Shown here: positions 27,300 to 36,734 of the stretch, one piece after another | Numbering within the stretch: position 1 is the stretch's first letter | How the letters are laid out: every line of letters begins with the position of its first letter | Assembly: GCF_028747205.1 (NCBI RefSeq) | Contig: NZ_CP112880.1 | Span: 2,790,001 to 2,854,000 of the forward strand | Reading direction: 5' to 3' | Length of the DNA stretch: 64,000 nt | Source of the DNA: Streptomyces sp. CA-278952 | GTDB lineage: Bacteria > Actinomycetota > Actinomycetes > Streptomycetales > Streptomycetaceae | Translations under genes and position numbers: made by a program | The notes under the pieces: model-generated | What the model saw: only the letters and a program-made list of their open reading frames with translations | The model's database searches: none | Told to the model about the DNA's origin: nothing

Positions 27300-27749
27300 T
27301 CACGCCCGCTCCGCGGGATCACCGTCCTCGCCGTCGTTCGTTCCATTGTGCGCGACCGCGTCGCCATACCCCTCCTCCTCGTCCCCGTCCGGCGGCAGGA
27401 AGAGGTCCTCGTCGCCGTCGTCCGCGCCGTCCCAGCCCTCCGCGTCGGGGTCGTACTCGATGCTTTCGCTGCTCCAGGAGGCCTGGGCCAGTTCGACTCC
27501 GGGCACCTCGCTGACCAGGTCGAAGGGGTCGACCAGCGAGGCGAGGGCCTCCGCACCGTCTGCCCGGACCGTGGCCTCCGCATGCATCCGCTCCTCGGCG
27601 GTGTCGCTCCCGGCGACCGCCGCGACGGGCTCCCCGTACTCGGCGGCGATGGATTCGAGGGCGGTACCGGTCAGGGCGTCGAGGTCGGTGACCTCCAGCA
27701 CCATCTCCACGCGAAGTCGAACAAACCTGGATGTCTCTTCTGTGCTCAT
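27300..27749 (-). CDS. Acidic hypothetical protein
   Basis: 149 aa. The N-terminal 90 residues (RLRVEMVLEVTDLDALTGTALESI) look folded. The C-terminal 50 are strongly acidic and Gly/Asp-rich (DPDAEGWDGADDGDEDLF). There is no signal peptide. No Shine-Dalgarno site is present, but TACGCT (minus strand, 27757-27762) is 7 nt before the ATG, which supports a leaderless start at 27749 over the longer frame. Family unknown to me. Confidence 0.65.
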   Translation of the reverse strand: MSTEETSRFVRLRVEMVLEVTDLDALTGTALESIAAEYGEPVAAVAGSDTAEERMHAEATVRADGAEALASLVDPFDLVSEVPGVELAQASWSSESIEYDPDAEGWDGADDGDEDLFLPPDGDEEEGYGDAVAHNGTNDGEDGDPAERA

Positions 27750-27857
27750 AGGCCGGAGCGTAAGGCCCGGCGATGCCGCGACTTTCCACCGACCCGCTGC
27801 TTTGCTTAGCATCGGCCCACGGGGCTAACTCATGGTTGTCGCAAGGGGATCGAATCT

Positions 27858-28175
27858 GTGTCCGTCGCTCGTCGCACACTGCTGACCGCCACCGCCGCAG
27901 GCACCCTGCTGGCCGCTCTCTGGTTCGTCCCGTCGGCCAACGCGACCGGTGAGAGGAGCGCTCAGGGCGCCCCGGCCGCCACGTCCGAACGGACGACCGC
28001 CGAACAGTCCGCCGGGAGCCCCGACAGCGTCTCCGGCGCGCTCCTCGCCGACACCGGGCCGGGCCCGGACACGACCCCGTATCTCATCGGCGGCACAGCC
28101 CTGTTGGGTCTCGGCGCGGGCTTCGTCACCTACTCGGTGCGCCGCTCCGGGGCCGGGACGCGCCCGGCGCTCTGA
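27858..28175 (+). CDS. LAxTG cell-wall-anchored surface protein
   Basis: 105 aa. The signal peptide spans about 1-29 (RRTLLTATAAGTLLAALWFVPSANA), followed by about 33 residues of Ser/Thr/Gly/Ala-rich linker. LADTG is at 63-67, then a hydrophobic helix (TPYLIGGTALLGLGAGFVTYSV) and a basic RRSG tail. LAxTG is the motif used by class E sortases that anchor chaplins in Streptomyces. AAGGGG precedes the GTG. With almost no mature domain, its function is unclear; it may be a spacer or regulator in the wall. Confidence 0.8.
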   Translation: MSVARRTLLTATAAGTLLAALWFVPSANATGERSAQGAPAATSERTTAEQSAGSPDSVSGALLADTGPGPDTTPYLIGGTALLGLGAGFVTYSVRRSGAGTRPAL

Positions 28176-28193
28176 TCATCCGTACGTACGTGA

Positions 28194-28226
28194 GAGGGCT
28201 CCCGCGACGATGGCGCGGGAACCCTC
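28194..28226 (+). terminator. Terminator after the LAxTG gene
   Basis: GAGGG plus TCCCGCG pair with CGCGGGA plus CCCTC around ACGATGG, with one C/A mismatch. It lies between convergent genes. Confidence 0.6.
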
Positions 28227-28259
28227 CTCCGAAAGCCTTCCGTGCGTACGGGACCCGGC

Positions 28260-29810
28260 TCAGGCCAGCGGCCCCGTGACCGGCTCCACGGCCGCGACCA
28301 GGCGCCCTTCCCGTACGAACGTGTCGGCGGCGGCCAGGTCCGGCGCGAGGAAGCGGTCCGGGCCCGGGCCCTCGGCGCCGGCGGCCCGCAGCGCGTCCAC
28401 GGCGGCCTGCGAGGCGGGGGCGGGGGTCAGGCCCTGGGCGGCGCGGATCTCGACGGCGCGGGTCGCGGCGTACAGCTCGACGGCGACGATCCGGGCCAGG
28501 TTGTCCACGGCCGTACGGAGTTTGCGCGCGGCGGACCAGCCCATGGATACGTGGTCCTCCTGCATCGCGGAGGACGGGATGGAGTCGGCGGAGGCGGGGA
28601 CCGCGAGCCGCTTCATCTCGCTGACCAGGGCGGCCTGGGTGTACTGGGCGATCATCAGGCCCGAGTCGACCCCGGCGTCGTGCGCGAGGAACGGCGGCAG
28701 GCCGTGCGAGCGGTTCTTGTCGAGCAGCCGGTCGGTGCGGCGTTCGCAGATCGAGCCGAGGTCGGCGGCGACGATCGCGAGGAAGTCCAGGACGTAGGCG
28801 ACGGGCGCGCCGTGGAAGTTGCCGTTGGACTCGACCCTGCCGTCGGGCAGGATCACCGGGTTGTCGACGGAGGAGGCCAGTTCGCGGCCCGCGACCACGG
28901 CCGCGTAGTCGAGGGTGTCGCGGCCCGCGCCGTTGACCTGGGGGGCGCAGCGCACCGAGTAGGCGTCCTGGACCCGGGGCGCGTCGTCCTGGTGATGGCC
29001 TGTCAGGCCGGAACCAGCCAGCACGCGCGCCATGTTGTCCGCGCTGACACCCTGGCCGGGGTGCGGGCGGATGGCGTGCAGCTCGGGGGCGAGGACCTTG
29101 TCCGTGCCGAGCAGCGCCTCCAGGGAGAGGGCGGCGGTGATGTCGGCCGAGGTGTAGAGGTTCTTCAGGTCGGCGAGGGCCATGACCAGCATGCCGAGCA
29201 TGCCGTCGGTGCCGTTGAGGAGGGCCAGGCCCTCCTTCTCGCGGAGCTCGACCGGGGTGATGCCGTGCGCGGCGAGGAGCTCGCCGGCCGGGCGGACGGT
29301 GCCGTCGGGGCCTTCCGCGTCGCCCTCGCCCATCAGGGTGAGCGCGCAGTGCGAGAGCGGGGCGAGGTCGCCGGAGCAGCCGAGCGAGCCGTATTCGTGG
29401 ACGACGGGCGTGATGCCCGCGTTCAGCACGTCGGCCATGGTCTGCGCGACCTCGGGGCGTACGCCGGTGTGACCCGAGGCGACCGTCTTCAGCCGGAGGA
29501 ACATCAGCGCGCGGACCACCTCGCGCTCGACGCGGGGGCCCATGCCGGCCGCGTGCGAGCGGACGATGTTGCGCTGGAGCTGCGCCCGCAGTTCCGGGCT
29601 GATGTGGCGGCTGGCGAGGGCGCCGAAGCCGGTGGAGACGCCGTAGACCGGCTCGGGCTTGGCGGCGAGCGCGTCCACGATGAGACGGGCGGCGGCCAGG
29701 GCTTCCACGGCGGCGGCGGAGAGCTCGACCCGGGCGTCGTGGCGGGCCACGGCGACGACGTCCTCGGCGGTGGTTCCGGACGTCCCCACCACAACAGTGT
29801 GCATATCCAT
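28260..29810 (-). CDS. hutH: Histidine ammonia-lyase
   Basis: 516 aa. It converts histidine to urocanate, the first step of histidine catabolism. The MIO prosthetic-group motif is GSLGCSGDLAPLSH (Ser146); note Cys-Ser-Gly rather than the usual Ala-Ser-Gly. YGVSTGFGALA and QEDHVSMGW are conserved. TACGCT (minus strand, 29818-29823) is 7 nt before this ATG, supporting a leaderless start here instead of the second ATG (29804). No other hut genes are adjacent, as I recall for S. coelicolor. Confidence 0.95.
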   Translation of the reverse strand: MDMHTVVVGTSGTTAEDVVAVARHDARVELSAAAVEALAAARLIVDALAAKPEPVYGVSTGFGALASRHISPELRAQLQRNIVRSHAAGMGPRVEREVVRALMFLRLKTVASGHTGVRPEVAQTMADVLNAGITPVVHEYGSLGCSGDLAPLSHCALTLMGEGDAEGPDGTVRPAGELLAAHGITPVELREKEGLALLNGTDGMLGMLVMALADLKNLYTSADITAALSLEALLGTDKVLAPELHAIRPHPGQGVSADNMARVLAGSGLTGHHQDDAPRVQDAYSVRCAPQVNGAGRDTLDYAAVVAGRELASSVDNPVILPDGRVESNGNFHGAPVAYVLDFLAIVAADLGSICERRTDRLLDKNRSHGLPPFLAHDAGVDSGLMIAQYTQAALVSEMKRLAVPASADSIPSSAMQEDHVSMGWSAARKLRTAVDNLARIVAVELYAATRAVEIRAAQGLTPAPASQAAVDALRAAGAEGPGPDRFLAPDLAAADTFVREGRLVAAVEPVTGPLA

Positions 29811-30033
29811 ATTCAGCAGCGTACGTATTGAAAGCCTTCATGTCACTAGTGGTGCCGTGCAGGGCCCCTTACGGGACAGCGTGGTTCCGTGAGCGGCCTG
29901 TCCACCACGCCGGGGCCCGACGCGCCACCACCGCACGGAGACCCGACGCACCTCCACCGCGCGCCGAGACCGACCGATGCGCCACCGCGCCGACGCACGC
30001 CCGCGCTCAGCCCGAACTGCGGGCCTCCCGGGC

Positions 30034-31188
30034 TCACGGCCGGTTGCCGCGCAGCCTGCGCCGGTCGTGCGCGGACTTCGGCGGGGAGTCCGCGAGCCGG
30101 ATGACCTCGCCGTCCCGCCCGGCCACCACGGGGCCCAGCGAGCGGGCGGCCTTGGCCCGGTACTGGGCGGCGTCCGCGAGCCGGAAGAGCCTGCGGGCCG
30201 AGCGCACCGGGCCGATCGGGTCACCGGTGGAGGCGACCCCGCAGGCGACCCCGTCGCCCAGCTCGATCACCGCCGCCCGGTCGCACAGCTCGGCGGCGAC
30301 GCCGACCACCGCGTCGGCCGGGGGGCCCACCGCGAGCAGGCAGAACTCATCGCCGCCCAGCCGGGCGGCCAGCGCCTGGGGCAGCATCGCCCCGCACAGC
30401 GACAGCACCGAGCCGAAACGTTCCAGCAGACGGTCGCCGACGGCGTGGCCGTGGGTGTCGTTCACCGCCTTGAGGCCGTTCAGGTCGCAGACGACGAGGC
30501 TGACGACCGTGTCGTCGGCCCGGTGCCGCTCGACGGCCTCGTCGAGCCGGATGTCGACCGCTCGGCGGTTCGCCAGACCGGTCAGCGGGTCGGTGAAGGC
30601 CAGCTTGCGGACCTCCTCCAGGCGCTCGGTCTGGGCGATCCCGGAGGCCACGACGGCGGCGAGCACGGTCGCGAAGTTCGCGTCGGCCCGGTCGAAGACG
30701 GGCTGCCCGGCCGGCCGCGCCACATACAGCTCGCCCCACGCCCGGCCGTGCAGCACGATCGGCGCGACCACGCAGCAGCCCCGGCCACGCCGCCGGAGCG
30801 CCGCGACCCGCTGGTGGCAGTACGGGCGGGCGCCGCGCGCCGGACCGCCCGCGCCGGGCTGCCCGTCGGCGGTCTCCACCCAGGCGTCGGGCTCGCCGCC
30901 GCCGGCCCAGCGCTCGTGCAGGAACTCGGTGATCTCCGGGAACTCATGGACCGGGTAGGCCTCCTCCTCGGGGAACTCCTCCTCCCCCTCGGCCCGCTGC
31001 CCCGCGTTCACCAGCACCCGCAGCCTGCCCCGGTCCCGCTCCCACACGGAGAGCGCGGCGAAACTGCCGCTCAACGCCTCGCAGGCGCCCAGCGCCGCCG
31101 CCCGCCACGATTCGCGCGGCGTGTAGGCCGCGGCCATGGTCTGCGCAAGCGAAACCACGGCTCGCAGCCGCTCATCGTCACCACCCAT
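30034..31188 (-). CDS. GAF-GGDEF diguanylate cyclase
   Basis: 384 aa. A GAF-like domain occupies about residues 20-190. The GGDEF domain follows: FTDPLTGLANRRAVDIRLDEA, then CDLNGLKAVNDTHGHAVGDRLL and the intact RLGGDEFCLL active site. An obvious RxxD inhibitory site is absent. It would make cyclic di-GMP, which drives BldD dimerisation and blocks sporulation genes in Streptomyces. There is no EAL domain and no transmembrane segment. TAGGA precedes the ATG. Confidence 0.9.
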   Translation of the reverse strand: MGGDDERLRAVVSLAQTMAAAYTPRESWRAAALGACEALSGSFAALSVWERDRGRLRVLVNAGQRAEGEEEFPEEEAYPVHEFPEITEFLHERWAGGGEPDAWVETADGQPGAGGPARGARPYCHQRVAALRRRGRGCCVVAPIVLHGRAWGELYVARPAGQPVFDRADANFATVLAAVVASGIAQTERLEEVRKLAFTDPLTGLANRRAVDIRLDEAVERHRADDTVVSLVVCDLNGLKAVNDTHGHAVGDRLLERFGSVLSLCGAMLPQALAARLGGDEFCLLAVGPPADAVVGVAAELCDRAAVIELGDGVACGVASTGDPIGPVRSARRLFRLADAAQYRAKAARSLGPVVAGRDGEVIRLADSPPKSAHDRRRLRGNRP

Positions 31189-31292
31189 TCCTACAGCCTA
31201 TGTAGATTTGTCACCTTTTGATCAGTTTGAAGCGTAACTAATTCCACCTATTTCCCGGCAGGGTGCTCACTCTGCGCAACCGGCATTCCGGC

Positions 31293-32105
31293 TCACTCGC
31301 CGGGCCAGTCGGGGCGCCGCTTCTCGTTGAACGCGGCCACCCCCTCCGCCCGGTCCCCGGAGAAGGCCACCGACCGCCAGGCCGCGTCCTCCACCTCCAG
31401 GCCCGCCCGCAGATCGAGCCCCTGCCCCAGCCGGAGCGCCTTCTTGGCCGCACGCAGCCCGACCGGCGAGTTGGCGGCAATCCGGCCGCCCAGCGCGAGG
31501 GCCTCCTCGCGGTCCCGGCCCGCCTCGACCAGCTCGTCGACCAGCCCCAGTTCGCGGGCCTCGGCGGCCTCGACGCGGCGGGCGCTGAACACCAGCTCGG
31601 CGGCGCGCGCCGCCCCCACCCGGCGCGGCAGCAGCTGCGTACCGCCGCCGCCCGGGATGACGCCCACGGACACCTCGGGCAGCCCGACCACGGCGGTGGC
31701 GTCGGCGACGATGACATCGCAGGCGAGGGCGAGTTCGAAGCCGCCGCCGAGGGCGAAGCCGTGCACGGCCGCGATCACCGGCATCGGCAGCTCCAGGACC
31801 CCGGTGTAGGCGGCGCGGGCGGTGGGCCGCTGACGTACGAGGTCGGCGTCGGTGAAGGAGTTGCGCTCCTTGAGATCCGCGCCCACGCAGAAGGCCCGCT
31901 CATGGCTGGAGGTCAGGACGGTAACCCGGACGTCCCGGTCGGCGCCGAGTGCGTCGCAGGCTGCGGCGATGGAGCGGGCCATGTCGGTGGAGACGGCGTT
32001 CATGGCCTTGGGCCGGTCGAGGACCAGCTCGGCCACGTGGTCCTGCCCCGCGTGCCGTCGTACGACGACGAACTCCCCGTACCGCTGCTCGGACGTGACG
32101 GTCAA
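31293..32105 (-). CDS. Enoyl-CoA hydratase/isomerase family protein
   Basis: 270 aa crotonase-fold protein. The oxyanion segments are HERAFCVGADLKER and HGFALGGGFELALACD. The two glutamates expected for hydration are in GGGFELAL and GLPEVSVGVIPGGGGTQLLP. It would hydrate 2-enoyl-CoA in fatty-acid or amino-acid breakdown. I use the TTG at 32105, which has AGGGG 7 nt upstream, since homology begins at TVTSEQRYGEF. The preferred acyl chain is unknown. Confidence 0.87.
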   Translation of the reverse strand: MTVTSEQRYGEFVVVRRHAGQDHVAELVLDRPKAMNAVSTDMARSIAAACDALGADRDVRVTVLTSSHERAFCVGADLKERNSFTDADLVRQRPTARAAYTGVLELPMPVIAAVHGFALGGGFELALACDVIVADATAVVGLPEVSVGVIPGGGGTQLLPRRVGAARAAELVFSARRVEAAEARELGLVDELVEAGRDREEALALGGRIAANSPVGLRAAKKALRLGQGLDLRAGLEVEDAAWRSVAFSGDRAEGVAAFNEKRRPDWPGE

Positions 32106-32243
32106 GACTGCACCCCTGTCGTTTTCTGGTGGGGCGGACGGCCCGTTAACGTGCGTTACCGTCACCGATCCTAGACAGGACGGCACCGCCCCCGACAGGG
32201 CGAGCCGGGGACGGAAACGTAACGAACGAAGGGACGGCCGCGC

Positions 32244-33443
32244 TCAGGAGCCGGTCTTGCCCCGCCGGGCCAGCAGCCACGGCTCCACCACGCCGAGCCC
32301 GCGCACCGGGCGCTGCCACATCGGCTGGAGCCCGAAGCGGTACGTGGGCAGCGGCGGCTCGTCGTCGGGCTCGCGGCCCTCCTTCTCGGCGACCCGGCCC
32401 CGTTCGGCGGCGGCCGCGACGGCCTCGGCGGCCTGCGCCTCGGACTCCGGGGCGTCGCCGTGCCGGATCAGCTCCTTGGCGAACGCCCCGTCGACCAGGA
32501 CGGCGTCCTTCGGCGCTATCGAGGTGAGCCGGCTGGCGAGGTTCACCGTGGTGCCGAAGACGTCGCCCATCCGGGTGGTGACCGTGCCGAAGGCGATGCC
32601 GACGCGCAGGGCGGGCATCGTCTCGTCCTGGGACATGGCCTCGATCAGCCGGAGCGCTATCTCGGCGGCCGTGCCCGCGTCGTCGGCGGCGAAGAGGACC
32701 TCGTCGCCGAGGGTCTTGATCAGCCGGCCGCCGTGCGCGGCGACCAGGTCGGCGGCGGTCGTCTCGAAGGACTCGACCAGTTCGCCCAGCTCCTCCTCCT
32801 CGAGGCGCCGGGTCAGCCGGGTGAAGCCGACCAGGTCCGCGAAGCCGACGGCGAGCCGCCGGTCGACCATCTCGTCGTCGTCCGCGGCCTGCACGACCCG
32901 GCCGGTGGCGGCGGCGAGCTGGCGCCGCCACACGTAGACGAGGAACTCCTGGAGCTCCGGGAGCAGCAGTTCGACCAGCGGATACGTGACCTCGGTGCGG
33001 GTCATGCCCGGCTCGGGCGGCTCGGTCAGCCCCTCCAGGAACGAGTCGATCTGCCACTCGGCCAGCCGGGCGGTGGTCTGCCCGGTGGAGCGGGCGACCT
33101 GGATCGCCATCGGCTCGCTGAGCAGCCCCGCCTCGACGAGACCGGCGAGCCGGCGCAGGGCGAGCACGTCCGCCTCGGTGAGCGCCTTGGCCTGGCCGAT
33201 GTCGGCGAAGCCCATGGCCCGCCAGAACCGGGAGGCCAGGTCCATGGAGACCCCGGCGGTGCGGGCCGCCTGGAAGGGCGTGTAGCGCCGGTCGGCCCCC
33301 AGGATCAGCGCTTCGAGGCGGATGGCGAGGGGGTCGTCGGTCGGTTCCACCGTGTGGTCGACCTCGTGGTGGGGTGTGGCGTGGACCGAGGAGTCCGACC
33401 CGGGCTCCTCACCCGCGCCGGACGTCGTGTCGCCGACGGTCAC
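32244..33443 (-). CDS. cya: Adenylate cyclase (class III)
   Basis: 399 aa, soluble. The N-terminal half (about 1-200) is an adenylate-cyclase regulatory domain with a helix-turn-helix-like segment (TPFQAARTAGVSMDLASRFWRAMG). The class III catalytic domain follows: VGFADLVGFTRLTRRLEEEELGELV with the two metal aspartates, and IKTLGDEVLFAADD. VFGTTVNLASRL holds the transition-state region. This is the architecture of S. coelicolor Cya, which makes cAMP needed for germination and development. GTG start after AGGAGG. Confidence 0.93.
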   Translation of the reverse strand: MTVGDTTSGAGEEPGSDSSVHATPHHEVDHTVEPTDDPLAIRLEALILGADRRYTPFQAARTAGVSMDLASRFWRAMGFADIGQAKALTEADVLALRRLAGLVEAGLLSEPMAIQVARSTGQTTARLAEWQIDSFLEGLTEPPEPGMTRTEVTYPLVELLLPELQEFLVYVWRRQLAAATGRVVQAADDDEMVDRRLAVGFADLVGFTRLTRRLEEEELGELVESFETTAADLVAAHGGRLIKTLGDEVLFAADDAGTAAEIALRLIEAMSQDETMPALRVGIAFGTVTTRMGDVFGTTVNLASRLTSIAPKDAVLVDGAFAKELIRHGDAPESEAQAAEAVAAAAERGRVAEKEGREPDDEPPLPTYRFGLQPMWQRPVRGLGVVEPWLLARRGKTGS

Positions 33444-33621
33444 CAGCCGCCTCCTGCCCGTTCCCTGCGCACTGCCCTGCCGATCTGTCGCTGGATCGCC
33501 TCAACGATACGGCAGGTGTGCCCCAGCTCACGTCCTTGGTTGTCCGTCATCGGTGCGTCGCGCGTGACATCTCCGGCATACGCCGTATCCACCGGTACGC
33601 CCGCCGCGGGCACACGGCCGG

Positions 33622-34491
33622 TCAGGTCAGGCCGCCCGCCGCGCCCCGCAGGTGGACGATGTCCCCGGCCGACACCGGCCGCTGGAGCCCGCCCTCGGTG
33701 GAGAGGACGAGACGCCCGTCCCCGTCGATCGCGACCGCCTCGCCGACCAGGGACGCGCCCCCCGGCAGCTCCGCCCGCACGGTCCGGTCCAGCGTCGCGC
33801 AGCCCGCCGCGTAGGCGGCCTGGAGCCCGCTCGCGGCCGCGTCGCCGTCCGCCGCCTTCCACCGGCCGTACCACTCCTCCAGCGAGCGCAGGACAGCGCG
33901 CAGCAGCGTCTCGCGGTCGGTGGAGACCGCTCCGGCGAGCGCCAGCGATCCGGCGGTGGGCGCGGGCAGCTCGTCGGCGCGGAGCGAGACGTTGACGCCC
34001 AGGCCGACGACGATGCCGTCCCCCGCGAACTCGCCGAGGATGCCGCCCGTCTTGCGTTCCTCCCCTTCCACCGCGACCAGCAGATCATTGGGCCACTTCA
34101 GCGACATGTCGACACCCGCCGACTTCGCGAGGCCGGTCGCGGCGGCGACCCCGGCCAGCAGCGGCACCCACCCCCATCGCTCCACCGGGACGTCGCCGGG
34201 CTCCAGGTAGACCGAGAGGAACAGCCCTGAGCGGGGCGGCGCGGTCCAGGTCCGCTCCAGCCGTCCGCGCCCGGCGGTCTGCTCCTCGGCGACCAGCACC
34301 GTGCCCTCGCCCACCGCCCCGCCACGGGCCCGCCCGGCGAGGTCGGTGTTGGTGGATCCGGTGGACTCCACGACCTCCAGCGACGTCCACAGCGCGTCCG
34401 GCCGCAGCAGTCCGCGCCGCAGCGCGGTCACGTTGAGGGGCGGCCGGTCGAGGTCCGACCAACGGTTGTGTGGCGCATCCGGTGGTGTCAT
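33622..34491 (-). CDS. birA: Biotin-protein ligase
   Basis: 289 aa. It adenylates biotin and attaches it to carboxyl carrier domains. The biotinyl-AMP loop is GRGRLERTW, the substrate strand is LSLKWPNDLL, and GGILGEF follows. There is no N-terminal DNA-binding domain, so this is a group I, non-repressing ligase. TAGGCT (minus strand, 34499-34504) is 7 nt before the ATG and no ribosome site exists, so it is probably leaderless. It is divergent from pccB, and AccA2 nearby is its expected substrate. Confidence 0.92.
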   Translation of the reverse strand: MTPPDAPHNRWSDLDRPPLNVTALRRGLLRPDALWTSLEVVESTGSTNTDLAGRARGGAVGEGTVLVAEEQTAGRGRLERTWTAPPRSGLFLSVYLEPGDVPVERWGWVPLLAGVAAATGLAKSAGVDMSLKWPNDLLVAVEGEERKTGGILGEFAGDGIVVGLGVNVSLRADELPAPTAGSLALAGAVSTDRETLLRAVLRSLEEWYGRWKAADGDAAASGLQAAYAAGCATLDRTVRAELPGGASLVGEAVAIDGDGRLVLSTEGGLQRPVSAGDIVHLRGAAGGLT

Positions 34492-34646
34492 GCAACCCAG
34501 CCTAGGTGTGGCAAAGGACGCACTGCCTTTCCGGAGGCGCGCCGATACCCTACGAGTCAGTAGCCAGAGCCGGACTGACGGCTGGCCGTCCCCCCGTGAC
34601 CGGTGCCAGACGTCGTCCCCGTGACCAGGCAGGGAGCCGCCCCCCG

Positions 34647-36227
34647 ATGTCCGAGCCGCTAAGCGACATCCACACCACCGCGGGCAAGCTCGCGGACCTG
34701 ACGCGCCGCATCGACGAAGCGACGCACGCCGGTTCGGCCCGCGCGGTCGAGAAGCAGCACGCCAAGGGCAAGCTGACGGCCCGTGAGCGGGTCGGGCTGC
34801 TGCTGGACGAGGGCTCCTTCGTGGAGCTCGACGAGTTCGCCCGGCACCGCTCCACCAACTTCGGCATCGAGAAGAACCGCCCGTACGGGGACGGTGTCGT
34901 CACCGGTTACGGCACGGTCGACGGCCGCCCGGTCTGCGTGTACTCGCAGGACTTCACCATCTTCGGCGGTTCGCTCGGCGAGGTCTACGGCGAGAAGATC
35001 GTCAAGGTCATGGACTTCGCGCTGAAGACCGGCTGTCCGGTCATCGGCATCAACGACGGCGGCGGCGCGCGCATCCAGGAAGGCGTCGTCGCGCTCGGCC
35101 TGTTCGCCGAGATCTTCCGCCGCAACGTGCACGCCTCCGGGGTCATCCCGCAGATCTCGCTGATCGTCGGCCCGTGCGCGGGCGGTGCGGTCTACTCCCC
35201 CGCGATCACCGACTTCACGGTGATGGTCGACCAGACCTCGCACATGTTCATCACCGGCCCCGACGTCATCAAGACGGTCACCGGCGAGGACGTCGGCTTC
35301 GAGGAGCTGGGCGGCGCCCGTACGCACAACACCACCTCCGGGGTGGCGCACCACATGGCGGGCGACGAGAAGGACGCCATCGAGTACGTCAAGTCGCTGC
35401 TGTCCTACCTCCCGTCGAACAACCTCTCCGAGGCCCCGGCCTTCCCGGAGGAGGCGGACCTCGCCACCACCGACGAGGACCGCGAGCTGGACACGCTCAT
35501 CCCGGACTCGGCGAACCAGCCGTACGACATGCACACCGCGATCGAGCACGTGCTGGACGACGGCGAGTTCCTGGAGACCCAGGCCCTGTTCGCGCCGAAC
35601 ATCATCACCGGCTTCGGCCGGGTCGAGGGCCACCCGGTCGGCATCGTCGCCAACCAGCCGATGCAGTTCGCCGGCTGCCTGGACATCAACGCCAGCGAGA
35701 AGGCCGCGCGCTTCGTCCGCACCTGCGACGCGTTCAACGTCCCCGTCATCACCTTCGTGGACGTGCCGGGCTTCCTGCCGGGCGTGGACCAGGAGTACGG
35801 CGGCATCATCCGACGCGGCGCGAAGCTGATCTACGCCTACGCGGAGGCGACGGTCCCGCTGATCACCGTCATCACCCGCAAGGCGTTCGGCGGCGCGTAC
35901 GACGTGATGGGCTCCAAGCACCTGGGCGCCGACCTGAACGTCGCCTGGCCGACCGCCCAGATCGCCGTCATGGGCGCCCAGGGCGCGGTGAACATCCTGC
36001 ACCGCCGCACCATCGCGGCCGCCGAGGACCCGGACGCGACGCGGGCCGAGCTGATGACGGACTACGAGGACGCGCTGCTCAACCCGTACGTGGCGGCCGA
36101 GCGCGGCTACGTCGACGCGGTCATCATGCCGTCCGACACCCGGGCCCATATCGTGAAGGGGCTGCGTCAGCTGCGTACGAAGCGGGAATCCCTGCCTCCG
36201 AAGAAGCACGGCAACATTCCGCTCTAG
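34647..36227 (+). CDS. pccB: Propionyl-CoA carboxylase beta subunit
   Basis: 526 aa carboxyltransferase that moves CO2 from biotin to acyl-CoA, giving methylmalonyl-CoA or malonyl-CoA for fatty acids and polyketides. Both crotonase-like halves are present. D419 in FGGAYDVM occupies the position that I recall (Asp422 in S. coelicolor PccB) as selecting propionyl-CoA. AGGGAG precedes the ATG, and the longer frame is not homologous. pccE follows 32 nt later. Confidence 0.93.
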   Translation: MSEPLSDIHTTAGKLADLTRRIDEATHAGSARAVEKQHAKGKLTARERVGLLLDEGSFVELDEFARHRSTNFGIEKNRPYGDGVVTGYGTVDGRPVCVYSQDFTIFGGSLGEVYGEKIVKVMDFALKTGCPVIGINDGGGARIQEGVVALGLFAEIFRRNVHASGVIPQISLIVGPCAGGAVYSPAITDFTVMVDQTSHMFITGPDVIKTVTGEDVGFEELGGARTHNTTSGVAHHMAGDEKDAIEYVKSLLSYLPSNNLSEAPAFPEEADLATTDEDRELDTLIPDSANQPYDMHTAIEHVLDDGEFLETQALFAPNIITGFGRVEGHPVGIVANQPMQFAGCLDINASEKAARFVRTCDAFNVPVITFVDVPGFLPGVDQEYGGIIRRGAKLIYAYAEATVPLITVITRKAFGGAYDVMGSKHLGADLNVAWPTAQIAVMGAQGAVNILHRRTIAAAEDPDATRAELMTDYEDALLNPYVAAERGYVDAVIMPSDTRAHIVKGLRQLRTKRESLPPKKHGNIPL

Positions 36228-36259
36228 GCCCCATCAGCCGCTCGCAGAAAGGTCTGCCC

Positions 36260-36466
36260 ATGATCAAGGTCGTACGGGGCAACCCCACCCCGGAGGAGCT
36301 GGCCGCCGCACTGGCGGTGGTCCGGGCGCGCGCCGTGGCGGCGTCCGCCGTCTCGTCGGGCGCGCCGCTGCCGCCCGAGCAGTGGTCCGACCCGGGGCGC
36401 ATCGCCCGCGCCGGCAGCCCGCAGCCGGGCCCCCGGGCCTGGGCGCGGACGTACTGGCCGGCCTGA
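36260..36466 (+). CDS. pccE: Acyl-CoA carboxylase epsilon subunit
   Basis: 68 aa. The epsilon subunits of actinobacterial acyl-CoA carboxylases share IKVVRGNPTPEELAAALAVVRARA at the N-terminus and end in a Trp-rich tail (WARTYW). They stabilise the alpha-beta complex and raise its activity. It lies directly downstream of pccB, as in S. coelicolor. A weak AGAAAGG precedes the ATG. Confidence 0.92.
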   Translation: MIKVVRGNPTPEELAAALAVVRARAVAASAVSSGAPLPPEQWSDPGRIARAGSPQPGPRAWARTYWPA

Positions 36467-36473
36467 GGCGCGC

Positions 36474-36501
36474 AGCCGCCCCCGTCCGCACGGGGGCGGC
36501 T
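36474..36501 (+). terminator. Terminator after pccE
   Basis: Perfect 12-bp stem (36474-36485 with 36490-36501) and loop CCGC. Confidence 0.75.
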
Positions 36502-36553
36502 CTGAGTACCCGTACTCAGGCGTTGGGGCGGGCGGCGCAGCAGGATCGGGAGC

Positions 36554-36682
36554 ATGCTGTGGTCCGACCCCGAGAACGAGCCGCCGAAGGAACTGCGCGA
36601 CGCCCAGGACATGATGCGCAGAGTGGGTGTCCTGCTGGCGCTGTCGATGCTGGTGGCGATGTCCGTCCTCGGCTTCCGCTGA
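36554..36682 (+). CDS. 42-aa single-pass membrane protein
   Basis: The peptide starts [18 protein letters not shown] and has one transmembrane helix ([18 protein letters not shown]) to the end. GGGAG is 2 nt before the ATG. The composition and length resemble tiny streptomycete proteins that I recall being annotated as morphogenic membrane proteins (MmpB-like); that link is from memory and uncertain. It lies between pccE and maf, on the same strand. Confidence 0.65.
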   Translation: MLWSDPENEPPKELRDAQDMMRRVGVLLALSMLVAMSVLGFR

Positions 36683-36734
36683 GAGCCGGGCCCGTGGCCG
36701 CACGTCCCCCGCGGGCCCTTCTACGATGGCCCGC

